A DNA stretch of 64,000 nucleotides from JBBQED01 sp038320345 (GTDB taxonomy: Bacteria > Bacteroidota > Bacteroidia > AKYH767-A > OLB10), in contig JBBQED010000001.1 in assembly GCA_038320345.1 (NCBI GenBank), forward strand, positions 248,001 through 312,000, read 5' to 3'. This document shows, piece by piece, positions 44,274 through 51,639 of the stretch (positions within the stretch are counted from its first letter, which is position 1; every line of letters begins with the position of its first letter). The position numbers were made by a program, and so were the translations under genes. The notes beneath the pieces are model-generated. The model made no database searches and had not been told where the DNA came from. It saw only the letters and a list, made by a program, of their open reading frames with translations.

Positions 44274-45098
44274 ATGAACAACATAAAATTATTTGAGAGT
44301 AAGCAAGTGCGAAGTCATTGGGATGTAACGAAAGAAACCTGGTTTTTTTCGGTGATTGACGTAGTTGAAATATTGACTGGAAGCACGATCCCTAAAAGAT
44401 ATTGGAGTGATTTAAAAAAGAAACTGACTAATGAAGGAAGTCAGTTGTACGAAAAAATCGTACAACTGAAAATGGCAGCATCTGACGGTAAAAAATATTC
44501 AACTGATGTTGCCGATACCGAGACCTTGCTGCGCATTATCCAATCTATCCCTTCTCCCAAAGCCGAACCATTTAAACAATGGCTGGCCAAAGTAGGGTAT
44601 GAGCGTATGCAAGAAATATCCGACCCCGGCCAAAGCCTTGATAGGGCAAGAGAAAATTGGCAAAAATTGGGGAGAAGTGAAAAGTGGATCCAACAACGCA
44701 TGACAGGTCAGGAAACAAGGAATAAACTAACGGATTATTGGAAAGAAAGTGGGGTAGAAAAAAAGGATGAGTTTGCTTTGTTAACAAACATTATTCATCA
44801 GGAGTGGACTGGGATAACAGTCAATGTGCACAAAGAATTAAAAGGGTTAAAGTCACAAAACCTGAGAGACCATATGAGTGAAGCGGAGCTTATTTTTACG
44901 GCATTAGCTGAGCTTTCTACTCGTCAGATTGCTGAAACGGAAAACGCGAAAGGGGTTCAGGAAAATGCGGAGTCCGGTAAAAAAGGTGGAAAAATTGCTA
45001 AAGACGCTCGTTTAAAACTTGAAGAGCAAACGGGTAAAAAAGTTGTAACAGGAGAAAACTTTTTACCGCCGGCAAAAGAAAAAAAGAAGTTGAAATAG
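44274..45098 (+). CDS. Bro-N domain protein, DNA-damage-inducible protein D (DinD)-like
   Basis: The start is ATG 44274 (MNNIKLFESKQVRSHWD); the frame also runs 17 codons upstream. The first ~110 residues are a Bro-N/antirepressor domain (TWFFSVIDVVEILTG, RYWSDLKKKLTNEGSQLYEK, RIIQSIPSPKAEPFKQWLAK). The C-terminal half contains WIQQRMTGQETRNKLTDYW and the DinD-like segment VHKELKGLKSQNLRDHMSEAELIFTALAELSTRQIA, ending in a Gly/Lys-rich tail (GKKGGKIAKDARLKLEEQTG). E. coli DinD is an SOS-induced RecA inhibitor, whereas Bro-N proteins are often phage antirepressors. Here the neighbours are DNA-damage genes, which favours the first view. It has no phage neighbours. Confidence 0.83.
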   Translation: MNNIKLFESKQVRSHWDVTKETWFFSVIDVVEILTGSTIPKRYWSDLKKKLTNEGSQLYEKIVQLKMAASDGKKYSTDVADTETLLRIIQSIPSPKAEPFKQWLAKVGYERMQEISDPGQSLDRARENWQKLGRSEKWIQQRMTGQETRNKLTDYWKESGVEKKDEFALLTNIIHQEWTGITVNVHKELKGLKSQNLRDHMSEAELIFTALAELSTRQIAETENAKGVQENAESGKKGGKIAKDARLKLEEQTGKKVVTGENFLPPAKEKKKLK

Positions 45099-45330
45099 AA
45101 GAAGTACAATACCCACCTCCCCATTTTTTAAAAAGGTTAAACCCAATCGGAGGTAATGGATTTTGAAAGGGCTTGAGTAAAGCAGAAGAAGGGCACTCTT
45201 AGCCTGCTTGTTTAAATTGAATCGAGAGATCCTGCGAATTAATGAGAGAAGAAATTCTCTGTGGGACGTATCCGACGTTTGCTAATCGTTTTAATTCTTC
45301 AAAGAAACGCCATCCGGGCGAAACGGAACC

Positions 45331-48300
45331 ATGTTTATTAATTGTCATAGTTGGTTTAGTTTTCACTACGGTGCAATCCCGCTGGTGGCATTGTTGGAAG
45401 AAGCACAGCGGTTAGGGATTACCCGACTAGTACTAACGGATATCAACAATACTTCAGGGGTACTGGATTTTATTCGCCTTGCTCCTAAATACGGAGTAGA
45501 GCCAATAGTAGGTGTTGAGTTCCGGAACGGAGATACGTTGCAGTTTATCGGAATCGCTGCGAATAATGAAGGCTTCGAAGAGCTGAATATTTTTCTTTCG
45601 GCTTGTCTGAAGGAAGGAGCAACGGATGGAGAAAGTTCGGGAAATAGAGACGCAGTAGTTCCGGCGAGAGCACCGGAGTTTCAGAATGTATGGGTGGTGT
45701 ATCCCGCAGCGAACTACCTATCGAAGATCGCTGTGCATGAGCCGGGGCAGGAAGCGGTTTCTCCTCTTCGAATGCAGAAAGGTGCGACCATGCAAAGAAC
45801 TTCGGTAAGGCACCACCGTGAGACGAAGAAAAAAAAATCTTCCACTTTCGGTTTACGGGAGAATGAGTTTATTGGAGTCCGTCCTGCTGAACTTACCCGC
45901 CTCCCCTTCTCGCCACTTAAAGAACTGATAACCAAGAGTGTAATTCTCTGGCCAGTGACCGTGCGCCATAAATCAGACTTTAACGTACATCGCTTACTCT
46001 GCGCCATCGGACACAATACCCTTCTGAGTAAAGTGCCTCCGGAAGTCTTTGCCGACCCTTTAGAAACCATGGTAACAGAAGCGGAGGTGCGTCACCGTTA
46101 TGAACAGTATCCCCTCCTGATTAAGAACACCGAAAAGATCCTTTCGCAGAGCACGATTGCCTTCGACTTTCATCAGGGTAAAAACAAACGGAACTTCACA
46201 GGGAGTAGTATTGCAGACCGCGAACTCCTGAACAGGGAAGCGTGGAAGGGAGCCCGCTACCGCTATGGGGAAGAGCTGAATGCGATTACCAAAACTCGGG
46301 TAGAGAAAGAGTTGAAAATGATTCATGAACTGGGTTTTGCGGCGTATTTTCTGATTAACTGGGATATTGTTCGTTATGCACAGCGTAGAGGATATTTTTA
46401 TGTGGGCAGAGGAAGTGGGGCTAATAGTATTGTGGCGTATTGTCTGCGCATCACCGATGTAGACCCCATCGACCTCGATCTATATTTTGAGCGCTTCATC
46501 AATCCCTATCGTCAGAACCCTCCTGATTTTGATCTGGATTTTTCCTGGAAGGATCGGGATGATATTACAGCATATCTTTTCCGCCGCCACGGTAATGATC
46601 ATGTGGTGTTGCTGGCCACCTACAGTACCTATCAGACCAACGCGGTCGTTAGGGAGCTAGGAAAGGTTTTCGGATTGCCTAAAGCTGAAATTGACGCCTT
46701 GCAGGATACTCGCGACGGAGAAACGGTAGGTGAAGGTATGGCGAAGCTTATCCGCCGTTACAGCGTCTTATTGCAGGATTTTCCGCATCACCTTAGCATT
46801 CATGCCGGAGGTATTTTAATCAGCGAAAAACCGATCACCTGCTACACCGCACTCAACCATCCGCCCAAAGGATTTCCGGTAACGCAATTCAGCATGCTGG
46901 AAGCAGAAGACATTGGGTTGTATAAGTTTGATATTCTCAGCCAGCGAGGCCTCGGACATATCCGGGATGCAGTGGATATTGTGAAGCAGAATCAGGATAT
47001 CGATATCGACATTCATCAGATCAAAGCGTTCAAGGAAGATGAGCGCATAAAGGAACTAATTCGCAATGGTAAATGCATCGGGTGTTTTTATGTGGAGAGC
47101 CCTGCTATGCGCATGTTGTTGAAAAAGCTGCATGTAGACACTTACATTCAGTTAGTGGCTGCAAGCTCGATTATTCGTCCGGGAGTTGCTCGCAGTGGCA
47201 TGATGAGAGAGTACATTCTACGCACCCACGATCCGGCAAAAAGAACCTATATCCACCCCGTTATGGAAGAGTTGATGGAAGAAACTTACGGGGTGATGGT
47301 ATATCAGGAAGATGTGATCAAAGTAGCTCATCATTTTGCAGGACTTGATCTGAGCGAAGCCGATGTTCTCAGGAGAGGAATGAGTGGAAAGTTCCGCTCA
47401 AGGGAAGAGTTTCAGAAAATCAGGGATCGCTTTTTTGAAAGTTGTATGTCGAAGGGGTACGATGAAGCAATTACCGGAGAGGTGTGGAGGCAGATTGAGA
47501 GCTTTGCAGGCTACTCTTTTTCCAAAGGACATTCAGCCTCTTATGCTGTAGAAAGTTATCAGAGCTTATACCTGAAAGCATATTATCCCCTCGAATTTAT
47601 AGTGGCGGTGATTAATAATTTTGGCGGGTTTTACAGTACCGAATTCTATGTTCATGAAGCGAGAATGTCGGGAGCGGTGATTCACCCGCCGGATGTCAAC
47701 AAGAGTGAGTACTTAACCCGCATCGACGGCATTGATGTATTTCTGGGATTTGTACACATGAGCACTTTTGAACAGGAACTGGCGTTCCGCATTCAGGAAG
47801 AACGACAGCACCACGGAGCATTTACTGACCTGCATGATTTTATGAAACGGGTGAGCATTGAACTCGAGCAACTGAGGGTTCTTGTTAGGATCGGGGCATT
47901 TAGTTTTACGGGACGCAGCAAGAAACAATTACTCTGGGATTTGCATTTACATCTTGGCGGAGCAAGGAAAACAGAAGTAAAACAAGAGTTGTTTCCCGAC
48001 GAAGAAAGTACGTTTGAATTACCGGAACTCGACGGACACCGGCTGGATGATGCTTTTGATGAAATTGAGATTCTGGGCTTTGCACTCTGTTCGTCATTTG
48101 AATTGCTGAAAGAAAAAGTAGCGACCTCTTTACTTGTCAAAGATCTTCCGCAATACATCGGGAAAGAAATTGAAATCTTCGGCTATCTTGTTACTACCAA
48201 GCCTACGCGAACTGCAAAAGGAGAATACATGGCGTTCGGATGTTTTCTAGATCAGCAGGGATCTTTTTTTGATACCACTCATTTCCCGCGTATCGCTAAA

Positions 48301-48429
48301 GAGTTTCCTTTTAGGGGAAGAGGAATCTACAGAGTAAAAGGAAGAGTAGACGAAGAGTTTGGGTTCTGCAGTATTACTGTTTCCTACATTGAAAAATTAC
48401 CTGCAATGGATAGGGAAAACGGGAATTAA
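45331..48429 (+). CDS. dnaE2: DNA polymerase III alpha subunit, error-prone DnaE2 type
   Basis: The 1032-residue protein starts with a PHP domain whose usual metal motif is degenerate (INCHSWFSFHYGAIPL in place of HxHxxxS). The polymerase core has PDFDLDFSW (D401, D403) and GLYKFDILSQRGL (third Asp D534), with GRGSGANSIVAYCL, HAGGILISE and GYSFSKGHSASYAVESYQ. A C-terminal OB domain is present (IEIFGYLVTTKPTRTAKGEY). It is shorter than replicative DnaE and lacks a clear clamp-binding tail. In Bacteroidota such a polymerase lies with dinB and a LexA-like gene and makes mutagenic repair tracts. A basic stretch inside the PHP part (about residues 140-170) looks inserted. Confidence 0.88.
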   Translation: MFINCHSWFSFHYGAIPLVALLEEAQRLGITRLVLTDINNTSGVLDFIRLAPKYGVEPIVGVEFRNGDTLQFIGIAANNEGFEELNIFLSACLKEGATDGESSGNRDAVVPARAPEFQNVWVVYPAANYLSKIAVHEPGQEAVSPLRMQKGATMQRTSVRHHRETKKKKSSTFGLRENEFIGVRPAELTRLPFSPLKELITKSVILWPVTVRHKSDFNVHRLLCAIGHNTLLSKVPPEVFADPLETMVTEAEVRHRYEQYPLLIKNTEKILSQSTIAFDFHQGKNKRNFTGSSIADRELLNREAWKGARYRYGEELNAITKTRVEKELKMIHELGFAAYFLINWDIVRYAQRRGYFYVGRGSGANSIVAYCLRITDVDPIDLDLYFERFINPYRQNPPDFDLDFSWKDRDDITAYLFRRHGNDHVVLLATYSTYQTNAVVRELGKVFGLPKAEIDALQDTRDGETVGEGMAKLIRRYSVLLQDFPHHLSIHAGGILISEKPITCYTALNHPPKGFPVTQFSMLEAEDIGLYKFDILSQRGLGHIRDAVDIVKQNQDIDIDIHQIKAFKEDERIKELIRNGKCIGCFYVESPAMRMLLKKLHVDTYIQLVAASSIIRPGVARSGMMREYILRTHDPAKRTYIHPVMEELMEETYGVMVYQEDVIKVAHHFAGLDLSEADVLRRGMSGKFRSREEFQKIRDRFFESCMSKGYDEAITGEVWRQIESFAGYSFSKGHSASYAVESYQSLYLKAYYPLEFIVAVINNFGGFYSTEFYVHEARMSGAVIHPPDVNKSEYLTRIDGIDVFLGFVHMSTFEQELAFRIQEERQHHGAFTDLHDFMKRVSIELEQLRVLVRIGAFSFTGRSKKQLLWDLHLHLGGARKTEVKQELFPDEESTFELPELDGHRLDDAFDEIEILGFALCSSFELLKEKVATSLLVKDLPQYIGKEIEIFGYLVTTKPTRTAKGEYMAFGCFLDQQGSFFDTTHFPRIAKEFPFRGRGIYRVKGRVDEEFGFCSITVSYIEKLPAMDRENGN

Positions 48430-48472
48430 GACAGGAAAAATTGCTGCAATGGATAGAGAGTAGAAAAAAAAT

Positions 48473-48619
48473 TTAAGGCTTAATGCGAATAATCTTATTG
48501 TCTTTAAGAATAACGAGTTCACTATTCATCTTCTTTTTAAAGGCAATTAAATTTTCATAGACTTTATCCATTCCCTCAAGAATTTTAGTTTGATTTAAGG
48601 ATCTTTTATATGGCTTCAT
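48473..48619 (-). CDS. Candidate antitoxin partner of the zeta-like kinase (48 residues)
   Basis: An ATG at 48619 lies inside the last codons of the zeta-like gene, overlapping its stop by 14 bp, so translation would be coupled. The product begins MKPYKRSLNQTKILEGMDKV and ends LVILKDNKIIRIKP, basic and helical with a short beta tail. Small proteins of this pattern follow zeta-like kinases in other genomes as I recall, but I cannot verify it here. The order (kinase first, small partner second) is opposite to classical epsilon-zeta. It may be an antitoxin or a partner subunit. Confidence 0.5.
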   Translation of the reverse strand: MKPYKRSLNQTKILEGMDKVYENLIAFKKKMNSELVILKDNKIIRIKP

Positions 48620-49190
48620 TGTAAGTTTTTTTTAAAAGGTCAAATTTAATTTTGTTCAGAATAAATAAATCGCTTTCAATATTTTTCTCTGCGATTAATT
48701 CCGGTCTTCCACCTGAGTTATCGAAAATCATAATTTCATTTACAATCGGGAAATAAATATCAAATAAGTTTTTGATTCCATTGGTAAATCTTCTTTTAAT
48801 CACAGGTGTTTCAACATTGTGACCACCATCAAGAACTCTGGATTTGACACGTTCAATAGCCAAATCTACACTTTGAAGCCAAAAAAACAAAAGACTTACA
48901 GTATATTGCTTACTTTGCGCTGAAAATACTTTTGTTTTATAACTTTTTGTTGCCAAAGTAGTTTCAAAAGCAAAAGTTTCATGGCTTTCTAAAAGCTCAT
49001 TAATTCTTTTCAGCATAATTCTTCCGGACTCAAAAGAAACCTTTTCAGGTTGAAATGGCGATAATCCCCTTGCTATTTCGTCGGCATTTACAAACTCTTT
49101 GCAATCTAATATTTGCGGTAATATTGTAAAAGATGCCGTTGTTTTACCAGCGCCATTACAGCCAGCAATAATATAAAGGGTTTTTGGCAT
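48606..49190 (-). CDS. Zeta-toxin-like P-loop kinase (COG4185 type)
   Basis: The start taken is ATG 49190 (MPKTLYIIAGCNGAGKTT). The 194-residue protein has a Walker A GCNGAGKTT at residues 10-18, NADEIARGLSPF as the zeta-like acceptor site, and ETFAFETTLATKSYKTKVF, then LDLAIERVKSR-like helices and GGHNVETPVIKRRF as the lid. Classical zeta toxins phosphorylate UDP-N-acetylglucosamine and block cell-wall synthesis; COG4185 relatives are less well defined. It is preceded by TACCTTTG at 49203-49196, an exact -7 box only 5 bp from the ATG. The gene overlaps a small downstream partner and lies between SOS-linked genes. Confidence 0.85.
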   Translation of the reverse strand: MPKTLYIIAGCNGAGKTTASFTILPQILDCKEFVNADEIARGLSPFQPEKVSFESGRIMLKRINELLESHETFAFETTLATKSYKTKVFSAQSKQYTVSLLFFWLQSVDLAIERVKSRVLDGGHNVETPVIKRRFTNGIKNLFDIYFPIVNEIMIFDNSGGRPELIAEKNIESDLFILNKIKFDLLKKTYNEAI

Positions 49191-49195
49191 CAAAA

Positions 49196-49203
49196 CAAAG
49201 GTA
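49196..49203 (-). promoter_or_regulatory. Promoter -7 element of the zeta-like kinase gene
   Basis: On the minus strand TACCTTTG matches TAnnTTTG exactly and ends 5 nt before the ATG at 49190. The transcript would start near the start codon, so a leaderless mRNA is possible. No clear TTTG -33 element is seen. Confidence 0.45.
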
Positions 49204-49249
49204 CAAAATTCTAAAACGAGAATATCCTGAGAAAAATAGGAGAGAACGG

Positions 49250-50047
49250 TTATTTCTTTTTCTCTTCTCTCTTTGTGTATCCCATACCATGCAATTTCAG
49301 ATCTTTTACGATGCGGAATTCCAGATCCTGTCTTACCGGATCACCGATGGGTTCTAAGAGTTGAATATCATTACTGCGAGGATTTTTAATCAGGTTACTG
49401 ATGGGGTATGCATTCATTTCCTCTGAAGGATAGGGCTCGAGGAGTCCGGTGATTTCACTCAGGGAATCTGATTTTAGCCAGTGTTGTTCGTCTTCCTTGT
49501 GGAGGATTACAGGAGAACGATGATGCGGGAGTTTTTGTAAGAGTTCATTCGGAGTGGTTGTGATAATAGCGAATGATTTAAAAATTTCTCCGGTTTCTGT
49601 GTTCGCCCATTCATCCCAGATTCCTGCAAATGCAAAAGGACGATTGTTTTTCAGATAAACGAGAAAAGGCTTATCCAGTTTTTCTTTGATTGTTCCCTCG
49701 ATAAAATAATCGGCTAAAACTAAACAGCGCTGTAAACGGATGGGCTTGCGAAAAGAAGGCTTGGATAAAATTCCTTTTGCACCATGATAGGTTGGATCGT
49801 TTTCGGGGTTATGATCTCCCTCTGAGCGGGCATTGATAAGATACATGGGTTTCTTCGCCCAGAAAGGAGTTAAGCCAAAATGAAAAAACTGAATTTCATC
49901 CGGCTTATCATTGGTAATTACTGGTGCTAAAGATCCGGGTGTGACATTGAAATTAGGAAGGTATTTTACACCCACCTGTTTAGAAACCGCATTGAATCGC
50001 AATTCATACGCTTCCAGTTTTTCAATGATTACATATCGTCCGCACAT
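49250..50047 (-). CDS. SRAP (YedK/HMCES-type) abasic-site DNA-protein crosslink protein
   Basis: The 265-residue protein begins MCGRYV, so Cys2 becomes the N-terminal nucleophile after Met removal. The other active-site residues can be aligned: Asn72 in INARSE, Glu117 in LVLADYFIEG, and His183 in RSPVILHKEDEQHW. NFNVTPGSLAPVIT and HFGLTPFWAK are typical of the family. It forms a thiazolidine link to abasic sites in single-stranded DNA and shields them. It is called SOS-response-associated peptidase because it is often linked to SOS operons. A short dyad CCCCG-GAA-CGGGG lies upstream at 50057-50069. Confidence 0.92.
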   Translation of the reverse strand: MCGRYVIIEKLEAYELRFNAVSKQVGVKYLPNFNVTPGSLAPVITNDKPDEIQFFHFGLTPFWAKKPMYLINARSEGDHNPENDPTYHGAKGILSKPSFRKPIRLQRCLVLADYFIEGTIKEKLDKPFLVYLKNNRPFAFAGIWDEWANTETGEIFKSFAIITTTPNELLQKLPHHRSPVILHKEDEQHWLKSDSLSEITGLLEPYPSEEMNAYPISNLIKNPRSNDIQLLEPIGDPVRQDLEFRIVKDLKLHGMGYTKREEKKK

Positions 50048-50410
50048 GGTTTGTTACCCCGGAACGGGGATTACGAAGGTAGTATTTGGGGGGGAGAAGT
50101 ACAAAATACAAACCCAAGGAAAAACAGGATGTAGAAAGTTAAAAAAAAGATATAGAAGCGATTGGAGAATCTTTCCATTGGCAACAAAAATCCGAGTAGA
50201 GGATCAATTAAAAAGAATTTTCAGATACCCGAAAGGTACAGATAGGCACTAACGTTATTCGTAAGATTTCCGCTATACGATAAAATCAACCTGCTAATCT
50301 GGATAAACATTTTAGATATCAGGGGTAAAATTGGGAAGATTTTAATAAAATCATATTCGTTGGAGTCCATAATGTCAATAGAAAAACGCAGTAAAAATGC
50401 TAGCATAAAG
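50048..50410. other. Non-coding gap upstream of SRAP
   Basis: These 363 bp contain a small dyad near 50057-50069 and a 61-codon minus-strand frame (MLAFLLRFSIDIMDSNEYDF) whose ATG is inside AT-rich DNA and which shows no recognisable family. I see no further gene or RNA. Confidence 0.4.
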
Positions 50411-50439
50411 AAGGGCCGCAGTATATACCTGCGACCCTT
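50411..50439 (-). terminator. Terminator of the coiled-coil lipoprotein gene
   Basis: AAGGGCCGCAG (50411-50421) pairs with CTGCGACCCTT (50429-50439) with one mismatch. On the minus strand a short T-rich tract (CTTCTTTAT) follows. It lies 54 bp beyond the lipoprotein stop. Confidence 0.65.
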
Positions 50440-50492
50440 TAGAGAAAAACCTAACCTAACCTAACCGTCTTTAATCTCTCAGAGATTTTATT

Positions 50493-51359
50493 TTAGTCTT
50501 TTACTACTACTAAGTATTTTGATGTTTTCCAGAATTTTTCAGGATCTGTAATTTCAAGAGAAGCTACTTCTTTATTGTCGCCCGTCATTACCATTCTGTA
50601 ACTATCTGCCGGGTGAGTCGTAACTACTTTTACATCTTTACTATTGATAGCGAAAGTTTGTGTTTGAGTAATGTCAATCTTGCTGAAAGCATCATCACTA
50701 GCATCAGACTTTAACTGTTGTTCTGAACCAATACCTAGAACACCACCATGCTTCTGAACTACTTTTTTATCATAGAGTTGTTTGTAGGTTCCTACAGCAA
50801 CATACGCAGTATGGAGCTTTGTGGTTTGGTCGCTGATTAATGCTGCTTGTTGAGTTTTATCAGCAGTAAGGGTAGTTACTGTTGTATTTAATGTAGCAAC
50901 TTCAGTACTAAGGTTTTGTAATTTGCTATTGAGATCCGTTAATTCAGCATCTTTAGCTACTAATTGTTCATTTAAAGAGGCAACTAATTTCTCTAATTTG
51001 GTAGCTTTTGTACGTGAATTTTTCAATTTACGATCTAAACCAGCCATCTGAGTTTTACTTTCCTCCATTAAGCGGTTGATTTGTGCAATCTCAGCATTGA
51101 TGCGATCTTTAGCATTTTTCATATGCTCAGGATTTTTATCCATACTTTCTCTGATTACACCTTGTTTTTCGGTGATAGAAGAAAGATTACCTTCAACTTC
51201 CGTCACTGTAGCAACAAATTCATTGAGCTGAATTTCTTTTTCATTAGAGACAGCAAGAACGCTATCCTTTTCATGCTTTAACTGATCAATCTGAGCAGTG
51301 TAGTTAGTACATCCGGTGAAACTTGCAGCGGTTACCAACAGGATTAAGATCTTTTTCAT
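50493..51359 (-). CDS. Coiled-coil lipoprotein of unknown function
   Basis: The start is the ATG at 51359 (MKKILILLVTAASFTGC): the frame runs 118 codons further upstream but that part is not coding-like and overlaps the kinase start on the other strand. The lipobox SFTGC gives a lipidated N-terminus. A long coiled coil follows (IDQLKHEKDSVLAVSNEKEI ... NSKLQNLSTEVATLNTTVTTL), then a ~90-residue C-terminal beta domain ending FWKTSKYLVVVKD. It is divergent from a hybrid kinase gene with 280 bp between starts, which suggests a shared envelope function, as inference only. Confidence 0.75.
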   Translation of the reverse strand: MKKILILLVTAASFTGCTNYTAQIDQLKHEKDSVLAVSNEKEIQLNEFVATVTEVEGNLSSITEKQGVIRESMDKNPEHMKNAKDRINAEIAQINRLMEESKTQMAGLDRKLKNSRTKATKLEKLVASLNEQLVAKDAELTDLNSKLQNLSTEVATLNTTVTTLTADKTQQAALISDQTTKLHTAYVAVGTYKQLYDKKVVQKHGGVLGIGSEQQLKSDASDDAFSKIDITQTQTFAINSKDVKVVTTHPADSYRMVMTGDNKEVASLEITDPEKFWKTSKYLVVVKD

Positions 51360-51639
51360 ATCGTTTAAATTTTGGGTTATCAATTTGTTTGTGCTTACCC
51401 TATTAGGATAAACATGCCACAAGCCGAAACTGTAAAGGTTTGGCCCCCTGAAAATCGTATAAAGAATTAATAATGAACAATTTATATTTAAAAATAGTTT
51501 AGCGATTTTATTGTATGATGCTATGCCAAACTGAAAAAGCGTGTCATTTTGAATCACTATTTTGTCAAATTGAACCAATCTGATACGTTTATTCCCCATC
51601 TTGCCCTTAAGGATTGTTATTTTTACCGAGTGCATTAAC

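Noticed and set aside
44274..45098. Bro-N gene as a sign of a prophage
   Set aside because: No integrase, terminase, portal or other phage gene lies nearby, and the neighbours are DNA-repair genes.
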